In this document: positions 45,691-53,173 of the stretch, one piece after another
How the letters are laid out: each line of letters starts with the position of its first letter
Position numbering within the stretch: position 1 is the stretch's first letter
Assembly: GCF_003293595.1 (NCBI RefSeq)
Contig: NZ_CP022162.1
Location: 466,346-530,345, forward strand
From: Microbacterium sp. PM5
GTDB taxonomy: Bacteria; Actinomycetota; Actinomycetes; Actinomycetales; Microbacteriaceae
Direction: 5' to 3'
DNA: 64,000 nt
Translations under genes and position numbers: made by a program
The notes under the pieces: generated by a model
What the model saw: the letters and a program-made list of their open reading frames with translations, nothing else
What the model was told of the DNA's origin: nothing
Databases searched by the model: none

Positions 45691-45827
45691 GTCATCTCTC
45701 CGGTTTCTGATGTGCGACGGTTTCTCCGCCCACGAGAAGAGAGGGCGAAAGCTCCAGCCTATGACGGCGATACGAAGATCCGATGTCCACGCTGGGAACG
45801 GGGCCATCGGCCGTCCGCCCGCTCGCG

Positions 45828-45833
45828 TAGCCT
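45828..45833 (+). promoter_or_regulatory. -10 box of the ABC-F gene
   Basis: TAGCCT ends nine bases before the ATG at 45843. The leader would be at most three bases long. Confidence 0.45.
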
Positions 45834-45842
45834 GGAACCGAT

Positions 45843-47639
45843 ATGGCGCATCTGCTCGGGGCTGAAGGCCTCCACCTGGAATTCCCCACGAAGGTCGTGT
45901 TCGACCGCGTCTCGCTCGGCGTCGACGAGGGCGACCGCATCGGCATCGTCGGTCGTAACGGCGACGGCAAGTCATCCCTCATGGCCATGCTGGCCGGCCG
46001 CCTCGCGCCGGATGCCGGGCGCGTGACGGTGCGCGGCGGCGTGCGCGTGGGCGTGCTCGACCAGGGCGACACGCTCGATGACACGTTGACCATCGCGCAG
46101 AGCGTCGTCGGCGACCGCGCCGAGCACGACTGGGCCGGGGATGCCGGGGTGCGCGACGTGATCGCGGGCCTCGTGGGTGATCTCGACTGGGACGGGCCGG
46201 TCGCCGGACTCTCCGGAGGGCAGCGGCGACGGGTCGCGCTCGCGCACCTGCTCGTCGGAGACTGGGACGTGCTGGCGCTCGACGAGCCCACGAACCACCT
46301 CGATGTCGAAGCGGTGGCCTGGCTCGCCGCGCACCTCAAGCGGCGCTGGTCGGCATCCCAGGGTGCGCTCCTGGTCGTCACCCACGATCGATGGTTCCTG
46401 GACGAGGTCTGCACCAAGACGTGGGAGGTGCACGACCGCATCGTCGAGCCGTTCGAGGGCGGCTACGCGGCCTACGTGCTGCAGCGCGTCGAGCGCGACC
46501 GCCAGTCGGCCGTGATCGAGCAGCGTCGACAGAACCTCGCTCGCAAAGAGCTCGCGTGGCTGCGCCGCGGCGCGCCGGCGCGCACCAGCAAGCCGCGGTT
46601 CCGCATCGAGGCGGCCAATGAACTCATCGCCGACGTCCCCGAGATCCGCGACAAGGTGCAGTTGCAGTCGCTCGCCGTGTCCCGGTTGGGCAAGGACGTC
46701 GTCGACCTGCTCGACGCCGGCGTGACCTACGGCGATCGACAGGTGCTGCAGGACGTCGAGTGGCGCATCGCGCCGGGTGAGCGCACCGGCATCCTCGGGG
46801 TCAACGGTGCCGGCAAGTCCACGCTCCTCGGGCTCATCGCCGGCACGGTCGAGCCCACCCACGGTCGGGTCAAGCGCGGAAAGACCGTGAAGGTCGCGAC
46901 GCTCACGCAGCGGATGGACGAGCTCGACCAGTACCTGGACGATCCGGTGCGCGTGGTCATCTCGGGCCTGCGCACGAGCTACACGATCGGGACGGGCTCC
47001 AAGGCGGCCGAACTCACGCCGGGCCAGCTGCTGGAGCGCATGGGCTTCAGCTCGGCGCAGCTGTCGACGCCCGTGAAGGATCTGTCCGGTGGTCAGCAGC
47101 GTCGGCTGCAGCTGCTGCTGATCCTGCTCGATCAGCCCAACGTGCTGATCCTCGACGAGCCGACCAACGACCTGGACACCGACATGCTGGCCGCGATCGA
47201 GGATCTTCTCGATTCGTGGGCGGGGACGCTCCTGGTGGTCAGCCACGACCGCTATTTCCTCGAGCGGGTCACCGATCAGCAGTACGCCGTGATGAGCGGG
47301 CGCCTCCGGCACCTGCCGGGAGGAATCGACGAGTACCTGAGGCTCCGCGCCGCCCAGCGCGATCAGCCGGCGGCGCCCGTCGCGGCGACGTCGGAGGGTG
47401 ACAGTGGTCCGGCGTTGGCCGGTGCCGACCTCCGCGCGGCGCAGAAGGAGCTGGCGGCGGCGGAGCGGCGGATCCAGAAACTGACGGCCCAGGTGGATGC
47501 CGCCCGCACCGCCCTTGCCGACCACGACCAGTCCGACTATGCGGGGCTGGGCGAGAAGATGCGCGCGATCGGCGAGCTCGAGGCAGAGATCGCTGCGCTG
47601 GAGGAGCGCTGGTTCGAGCTCTCCGAGCTCATCGGCTGA
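45843..47639 (+). CDS. ABC-F family ATPase (Uup-like)
   Basis: A 598-residue soluble protein with two ABC ATPase domains and no membrane part; ABC-F proteins act on the ribosome. Domain 1 has GRNGDGKSS, LSGGQRRRVAL and LDEPTNHLD. Domain 2 has GVNGAGKST, LSGGQQRRLQL and LDEPTNDLD. An interdomain linker rich in Arg lies between (RQNLARKELAWLRRG). The C-terminal 70 residues form a coiled coil (ELAAAERRIQKLTAQV), the mark of the Uup subgroup. The ATG at 45843 follows a TAGCCT -10 by nine bases. It is convergent with the MarR gene. Confidence 0.95.
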   Translation: MAHLLGAEGLHLEFPTKVVFDRVSLGVDEGDRIGIVGRNGDGKSSLMAMLAGRLAPDAGRVTVRGGVRVGVLDQGDTLDDTLTIAQSVVGDRAEHDWAGDAGVRDVIAGLVGDLDWDGPVAGLSGGQRRRVALAHLLVGDWDVLALDEPTNHLDVEAVAWLAAHLKRRWSASQGALLVVTHDRWFLDEVCTKTWEVHDRIVEPFEGGYAAYVLQRVERDRQSAVIEQRRQNLARKELAWLRRGAPARTSKPRFRIEAANELIADVPEIRDKVQLQSLAVSRLGKDVVDLLDAGVTYGDRQVLQDVEWRIAPGERTGILGVNGAGKSTLLGLIAGTVEPTHGRVKRGKTVKVATLTQRMDELDQYLDDPVRVVISGLRTSYTIGTGSKAAELTPGQLLERMGFSSAQLSTPVKDLSGGQQRRLQLLLILLDQPNVLILDEPTNDLDTDMLAAIEDLLDSWAGTLLVVSHDRYFLERVTDQQYAVMSGRLRHLPGGIDEYLRLRAAQRDQPAAPVAATSEGDSGPALAGADLRAAQKELAAAERRIQKLTAQVDAARTALADHDQSDYAGLGEKMRAIGELEAEIAALEERWFELSELIG

Positions 47640-47647
47640 GCCGGCTC

Positions 47648-48145
47648 TCAGGAGTCGAAGCCCAGCGACAGCTTGCGCAGCAGGCCGGCGAGTCGCTCAC
47701 GATCGGAGCGCGACAGCACGCTGAGCAGCAGGGCTTCGGCGTCGACGAGGCGTGTGATCGCGGCATCCACGCGGGTCTTGCCCTCGTCGGTGATCGTCAC
47801 CAGAACGCTGCGTCCGTCACCGGGATCGGCCTCGCGGCGCACCAGGCGGCGTCCGACGAGGCGATCGATGCGGTTCGTCATCGTGCCGCTGGAGACCAGC
47901 GTCTGCTGCAGCAGCTGCTTGGGACTGAGCTGGTAGGGCTCGCCGGCCCGTCGCAGTGCCGACAGCACGTCCCACTCCCAGGGTTCGAGGTCGCTGCGAC
48001 GAAACGCCTCGCGTCGCGCCCGGTCGAGATGCCGCGACAGGCGATCCACCCGCGAGAGCACCTCCAGCGGCGAGAAGTCGAGATCCGGTCGCTGGGCGCC
48101 CCACGCGCCGACGATGCGGTCGACTTCGTCGTGCTCGGTGGACAT
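47648..48145 (-). CDS. MarR family transcriptional regulator
   Basis: A 165-residue winged-helix regulator of the MarR type. The recognition part is seen in LSPKQLLQQTLVSSGTMTNR, followed by the wing (RREADPGDGRSVLVTITDEG), given here as residues about 80-125. The ATG at 48145 lies six bases after GATAAT, which points to a leaderless transcript. It diverges from the CoA-disulfide reductase gene but the palindrome between them matches CstR, not MarR. Its targets and ligand are unknown. Confidence 0.93.
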   Translation of the reverse strand: MSTEHDEVDRIVGAWGAQRPDLDFSPLEVLSRVDRLSRHLDRARREAFRRSDLEPWEWDVLSALRRAGEPYQLSPKQLLQQTLVSSGTMTNRIDRLVGRRLVRREADPGDGRSVLVTITDEGKTRVDAAITRLVDAEALLLSVLSRSDRERLAGLLRKLSLGFDS

Positions 48146-48151
48146 GCCTCC

Positions 48152-48157
48152 ATTATC
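48152..48157 (-). promoter_or_regulatory. Leaderless -10 box of the MarR gene
   Basis: GATAAT on the minus strand (48157 to 48152) ends six bases before the ATG at 48145, the same spacing as the other leaderless genes here. Confidence 0.5.
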
Positions 48158-48186
48158 GTCACGGCGGCCCTCGCAGTTGCGTCAAG

Positions 48187-48202
48187 ATACCCCCGGGGGT
48201 AT
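48187..48202. promoter_or_regulatory. CstR/CsoR-type operator
   Basis: ATACCCCCGGGGGTAT is a perfect 16-base palindrome with a GC tract flanked by AT ends, the form bound by CsoR/CstR repressors. It overlaps the likely -10 (TATTGT, 48200-48205) of the CoA-disulfide reductase operon, whose last gene encodes a CstR-like protein, so autoregulation is expected. Confidence 0.85.
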
Positions 48203-48233
48203 TGTGTGAACACGCGTTCGAGAAGGAGAACAG

Positions 48234-49919
48234 ATGCGCATCGTGATCGTCGGGGGAGTGGCCGGAGGTATGAGCTGTGCCGCGCGTGCGCGCAGGCTCG
48301 ATGAGGCGGCCGAGATCATCGTCCTCGAGCGCGGCGCGCACGTCTCGTTCGCGAACTGCGGCCTGCCCTACTACGTCGGCGGAGAGATCGCCGATGAGTC
48401 CGCTCTGCTCGTGCAGACCCCGGCCTCGCTGAAAGCGTCTCTCGCGCTCGACGTGCGCCCCGGTCACGAGGTGACGGCGGTGGATGCCGCGGCCAAGACC
48501 GTGACCGTGATGAGCGCAGACGGTGTCGACACCCTGCACTACGACACCCTCGTGCTGGCTCCGGGCGCCGCCGCGGCGACGCCGCCCATCACCGGACTGG
48601 ACTCGCCGCGGGTGCGGACGCTGCGCAGCGTCGAGGACGCGGTCGCGTTGCGTGATCGCGTCCAGGCCGGTGCGCGCCGTGCCGTCGTGCTCGGAGCGGG
48701 CTTCATCGGCATCGAGGCCGCCGAAGCGCTTGCCCAGCGTGGGCTGCACACCACCGTCGTCGAGTTCGCGCCGCACGTGCTGCCCCCGCTCGAGGACGAG
48801 CTGGCCGCCCTCGTGACCGCGGAACTGCGGACGCTCGGCATCGAGGTGCGCGCCGGCACCGCGGCCACCGCGGTCGAATCCGGTGAGGACGGCGACGTCG
48901 TCGTCCTCGACGACGGCACCCGCCTGGACGCCGACATCGTCGTGCTCTCGGTGGGTGTTCGTCCCGACACGGCGGTCTTCGAGGCCGCGGGCGTCGCATG
49001 CGTGCGTGGGGCGATGATCATCGACGAGCACGGACGTACCTCGCTGCCCGACGTCTACGCGGTCGGTGATGCGACGGCATCCGTCGACGCCGTCACCGGG
49101 GCCGTGCGTCCCGTCGCGCTCGCCGGACCCGCCAACCGCGCCGGACGGCTCGTCGCCGACGCGATTCTCCGTCCGGAGCACGCTCGTCCGCTTCCGCGCC
49201 CCGTCGGGACGGCGATCGTCCGTGTCGGTGCGCAGACGGTGGCGATGACCGGCGCGAACCGCGCCGCGCTCGCCGCCGCCGGGATCGACGCGGACACGCT
49301 GCACCTTCATCCGGGCCAGCACGCCGGCTACTTTCCCGGCGCCTCGCAGATCCATCTGGTCGTCCACATCCGTCGGAGTGACGGCCTGCTGCTGGGAGCG
49401 CAGGCCGTCGGCGCCGACGGGGTCGACAAGAGGATCGACGTGCTCGCGACGGCCATCCGTGCGGGCTGGGCGGTGGATGAGCTGATCGACCTCGACCTGG
49501 CCTACGCACCGCCGTACGGCTCTGCGAAGGATCCCGTCAACATGGTCGGGATGGTCGGCGAGAACGTCCGGAGCGGGGCCCTCCGCCTCTGGTACGCGCA
49601 GGACGTCGACGCGGTCGCCGAGACCGCGCTGATCCTCGACGTGCGCACCCCCGCGGAGCTGTCCACCGGGCATCTGCCCGGGGCGCTCGCCATCCCGCAC
49701 ACCGCGTTGCGCGGCCGGCTCGACGAGGTGCGTGCCGCCGCCGCCGGGCGACCCGTGCGCGTCATGTGCCAGTCGGGCGTGCGCTCCGCGATCGCGCACC
49801 GCGTGCTCGCGCAGGCCGGGTTCGACTCGGCGTCCCTGTCCGGCGGCATGCTGACGCTGCGCGCCGTTCTCGGTGAGCACGCGGATGCGGTGCTCGTCTC
49901 CGACCACGCCCGCATCTGA
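48234..49919 (+). CDS. CoA-disulfide reductase/rhodanese fusion
   Basis: A 561-residue FAD-dependent pyridine nucleotide-disulfide oxidoreductase with a C-terminal rhodanese domain (about residues 460-561). The FAD motif is VIVGGVAGGMSCAAR (4-18), the single redox Cys42 is in FANCGLPYYVGG, and the NAD(P) motif is VVLGAGFIGIEAAEAL. The rhodanese loop is MCQSGVRS (Cys512). Such fusions reduce CoA or protein persulfides. AAGGAG lies eight bases before the ATG at 48234. With a CstR-type operator upstream and cstR downstream, this is a persulfide/sulfide defence gene. Confidence 0.92.
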   Translation: MRIVIVGGVAGGMSCAARARRLDEAAEIIVLERGAHVSFANCGLPYYVGGEIADESALLVQTPASLKASLALDVRPGHEVTAVDAAAKTVTVMSADGVDTLHYDTLVLAPGAAAATPPITGLDSPRVRTLRSVEDAVALRDRVQAGARRAVVLGAGFIGIEAAEALAQRGLHTTVVEFAPHVLPPLEDELAALVTAELRTLGIEVRAGTAATAVESGEDGDVVVLDDGTRLDADIVVLSVGVRPDTAVFEAAGVACVRGAMIIDEHGRTSLPDVYAVGDATASVDAVTGAVRPVALAGPANRAGRLVADAILRPEHARPLPRPVGTAIVRVGAQTVAMTGANRAALAAAGIDADTLHLHPGQHAGYFPGASQIHLVVHIRRSDGLLLGAQAVGADGVDKRIDVLATAIRAGWAVDELIDLDLAYAPPYGSAKDPVNMVGMVGENVRSGALRLWYAQDVDAVAETALILDVRTPAELSTGHLPGALAIPHTALRGRLDEVRAAAAGRPVRVMCQSGVRSAIAHRVLAQAGFDSASLSGGMLTLRAVLGEHADAVLVSDHARI

Positions 49920-50450
<531 letters not shown>

Positions 50451-50523
50451 GCACGGCGATGCGGTCATCCGGGGTCGGGACTGGCAGACTGGAGCGGCAC
50501 ACCCGCCGTCTCGTGGGGTGCGG

Positions 50524-50595
50524 TCCGCCGTAGTGTAACGGCAGCACGACAGCCTTTGGAGCTGTGAGGTTCAGGTTCGAATCCTGGCGGCGGAG
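50524..50595 (+). tRNA. tRNA-Gln (anticodon TTG)
   Basis: A 72-base cloverleaf. The acceptor arms are TCCGCCG (50524-50530) and CGGCGGA (50588-50594) with discriminator G50595. The D arm contains GTGTAACGGCAGCAC. The anticodon stem ACAGC/GCTGT encloses CTTTGGA with anticodon TTG, and the T arm is CAGGTTCGAATCCTG. CCA is not encoded. The glmU ATG begins two bases after the discriminator. Confidence 0.96.
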
Positions 50596-50596
50596 C

Positions 50597-52069
50597 ATGA
50601 CAGAGAACACGTTGGATGCGTCCCTCGCCGTCGTGATCCTCGCCGCGGGGCAGGGAACCCGCATGCGGTCGTCGCTGCCGAAGGTGCTGCACCGCATCGG
50701 GGGTCGCCCGCTCGTCGGACACGTTCTCGACACGGCCCGCGACCTGTCGCCCGCCCACGTTCTCGTCGTCGTCCGGCACGAAAGGGATCTCGTCGCCGAT
50801 GCGGTGACCGGTATCTCGCCCGAGGTCGTCGTCGTCGATCAGGACGAGATCCCGGGCACGGGGCGCGCCGTCGAAGTCGCCCTGGACGCCGTCCCCGATT
50901 TCGACGGCGACGTGCTGGTGCTTTCCGGTGACGTCCCCCTGCTCGATGCCGAGACGCTGAGCGCCCTCATCCGAGACCACCGCTCGTCCCGGGCTGCGAT
51001 CACACTGCTGTCGGCCGTGCTCGACGACGCGACCGGCTACGGCCGTGTCGTGCGCGCCACCAACGGCGGCGTGGAGCGCATCGTCGAGCAGAAGGACGCC
51101 ACGGCCGCGGAAGCGGCGATCACCGAGATCAACGCGGGCGTCTACGTCTTCCAGGCGGAGATGTTGCGCTCGCAGCTGGCGCGTGTGGGCACCCAGAACG
51201 CGCAGGGCGAGAAGTATCTGACCGACGTCGTGGGCCTGGCCCGCACCGCGGGGCTCGCCGTCACGGCATCCGTCGTCTCCGACGTCTCGCTGACGCTCGG
51301 CGTCAACGATCGCGCGCAGCTCGCCGAGGCCGGGCGCCTGCTCAACGCGCGCACCGTGCGCCGGTGGCAACTCGACGGCGTCACGATTCAGGATCCGGCG
51401 ACGACCTGGATCGATGTCACCGCGACCCTCGCGCCCGACGTGACGGTATTGCCCAACACCCACATCCTGCGCGCCACTGCCGTGGCTGCCGGCGCCACGA
51501 TCGGACCCGACACGACGCTGGAGGACTGCGAGGTCGGCGAGAACGCCGTCGTCCGCCGCACTGATGCGACCCTCGCCGTCATCGGGGCGGGCGCCTCGGT
51601 CGGACCGTTCGCCTATCTGCGGCCGGGTACCGTGCTGGCTGACGGAGGCAAGATCGGAACGTTCGTGGAGACGAAGAACTCCACCATCGGCGCAGGCAGC
51701 AAGGTTCCCCACCTGTCCTACATCGGCGACACGACGATCGGACGCGGCGTCAACCTCGGCGCCGGCGCGATCACCGCGAACTACGACGACATCGCCAAGC
51801 ATCGCACCGAGATCGGCGACGAGGTGCACTCCGGCTCGCACAACGTCTTCGTCGCGCCCGTTAGGATCGGAGATGGCGCCAAGACCGGTGCCGGTGCGGT
51901 GATCCGGAAGGACGTCCCGCCCGGAGCTCTCGCCTTGAGCGTTGCCCCCCAGCGCAACGTCGAGGGGTGGGTCGAGAACCACCGACCGGGAACGGCCGCG
52001 GCCGCGGCTGCCGCACGTTCCCGCACTGCACAGGAAGCGGACCATGGCGCGCAAGAAGCACACGGTTGA
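50597..52069 (+). CDS. glmU: Bifunctional N-acetylglucosamine-1-phosphate uridyltransferase/glucosamine-1-phosphate acetyltransferase
   Basis: A 490-residue enzyme that makes UDP-GlcNAc for the cell wall. The N-terminal pyrophosphorylase has VVILAAGQGTRMRSSLPKVL. The C-terminal left-handed beta-helix acetyltransferase starts near residue 255 and includes YLRPGTVLADGGKIGTFVE and LGAGAITANYDD. A short Ala-rich tail ends the protein. The ATG at 50597 starts two bases after tRNA-Gln, so the only Shine-Dalgarno-like sequence (GGCGGAG) is the tRNA 3' acceptor strand. The gene overlaps prs by 26 bases. Confidence 0.97.
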   Translation: MTENTLDASLAVVILAAGQGTRMRSSLPKVLHRIGGRPLVGHVLDTARDLSPAHVLVVVRHERDLVADAVTGISPEVVVVDQDEIPGTGRAVEVALDAVPDFDGDVLVLSGDVPLLDAETLSALIRDHRSSRAAITLLSAVLDDATGYGRVVRATNGGVERIVEQKDATAAEAAITEINAGVYVFQAEMLRSQLARVGTQNAQGEKYLTDVVGLARTAGLAVTASVVSDVSLTLGVNDRAQLAEAGRLLNARTVRRWQLDGVTIQDPATTWIDVTATLAPDVTVLPNTHILRATAVAAGATIGPDTTLEDCEVGENAVVRRTDATLAVIGAGASVGPFAYLRPGTVLADGGKIGTFVETKNSTIGAGSKVPHLSYIGDTTIGRGVNLGAGAITANYDDIAKHRTEIGDEVHSGSHNVFVAPVRIGDGAKTGAGAVIRKDVPPGALALSVAPQRNVEGWVENHRPGTAAAAAAARSRTAQEADHGAQEAHG

Positions 52070-53078
52070 CCTGGACGTCGAGCGCGGGATCGCCCCCGGA
52101 CTCGTCGCCAAGACCAAGAAGCGTCTGGTCGTCGCCAGTGGCAGCTCGCATCCGACCCTGTCGCATGACGTCGCCCAGGCGCTCGGCACCGAGCTGGTAC
52201 CGACCGAGCATCGTACGTTCGCCTCCGGCGAGATCCTGACCCGCTTCGAGGTGTCGATCCGCGGCTGCGATGCCTTCATCATCCAGTCCTTCGGCCCCCC
52301 GGTGAACGAGTGGCTCATGGAGCTGCTGATCATGCTGGATGCCGCCAAGCGCGCCTCCGCGAAGCGGATCACCGTCGTCGCGCCGTATTACCCGTACTCG
52401 CGTCAGGACAAGAAGGGTCGCGGTCGCGAGCCGATCAGCGCGCGTCTCGTCGCCGATCTGCTGAAGACGGCGGGTGCCGACCGCGTGATGAGCGTGGACC
52501 TGCACGCCGCTCAGATCCAGGGGTTCTTCGATGGACCGGTCGATCACCTGTTCGCCAAGCCCGTGCTGCTCGAGTACTTCCAGAACAGCCTTTCGGCCGA
52601 CGACCGTGCCAAGCTCACGGTCGTCTCGCCCGACACCGGGCGCGTGCGCGTGGCCGACCAGTGGTCCGACTCGCTCGGAGCGCCTCTCGCGATCATCCAC
52701 AAGCGCCGCGACCCGAACGTCGCCAACCAGGTGACCGTCAACGAGATCGTGGGACACGTCGAGGGTCGCGTCTGCCTGCTCGTCGACGACATGATCGACA
52801 CCGGCGGCACCATCGTCAAGGCGGCGCAGGCGCTGAAGGCCAACGGGGCCGAACGGGTCATCGTGGCGGCCACGCACGCGGTGTTCAGCGCTCCGGCGAC
52901 CGAGCGCCTGCAGGATGCCGCGATCGACGAAGTCGTCGTGACCGACACGATTCCCCTTGCGGACGAGAAGCGCTTCCCGGGGCTGACGATTCTGCCCATC
53001 GCTCCGCTGCTCGCGCGCGCGATCAAAGAGGTCTTCGAGGACGGCTCGGTCACGAGCATGTTCGACGGCGCCGCCTGA
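52044..53078 (+). CDS. prs: Ribose-phosphate pyrophosphokinase
   Basis: A 344-residue enzyme that makes PRPP from ribose 5-phosphate and ATP, feeding nucleotides, His and Trp. Motifs: YYPYSRQDKKGRGREPISA (ATP/active-site loop region), VDLHAAQIQGFFDGPVDHL, the flexible loop with IHKRRD, and the PRPP-binding CLLVDDMIDTGGTI. The first 20 residues (MARKKHTVDLD onward) extend past the E. coli protein, as is usual in Microbacteriaceae. The ATG at 52044 follows AGGAAG and lies inside the glmU 3' end, so glmU-prs form an operon. Confidence 0.96.
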   Translation: MARKKHTVDLDVERGIAPGLVAKTKKRLVVASGSSHPTLSHDVAQALGTELVPTEHRTFASGEILTRFEVSIRGCDAFIIQSFGPPVNEWLMELLIMLDAAKRASAKRITVVAPYYPYSRQDKKGRGREPISARLVADLLKTAGADRVMSVDLHAAQIQGFFDGPVDHLFAKPVLLEYFQNSLSADDRAKLTVVSPDTGRVRVADQWSDSLGAPLAIIHKRRDPNVANQVTVNEIVGHVEGRVCLLVDDMIDTGGTIVKAAQALKANGAERVIVAATHAVFSAPATERLQDAAIDEVVVTDTIPLADEKRFPGLTILPIAPLLARAIKEVFEDGSVTSMFDGAA

Positions 53079-53161
53079 GCCCGCCGCCCCCGGTCGCGGC
53101 GGCGTGAGCGTCGCCGGACGTCATCCTGGCGATCGCACCCGCGGCGGCGAAGCGCGCCTCC

Positions 53162-53167
53162 TAGGAT
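53162..53167 (+). promoter_or_regulatory. Leaderless -10 box of the P-type ATPase gene
   Basis: TAGGAT ends six bases before the ATG at 53174. It marks a promoter separate from the glmU-prs operon. Confidence 0.5.
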
Positions 53168-53173
53168 CGCGGT

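Noticed and set aside
53081..53102. Terminator hairpin after prs
   Set aside because: The 6-base-pair stem with a 10-base loop is weak and expected by chance at this GC content.
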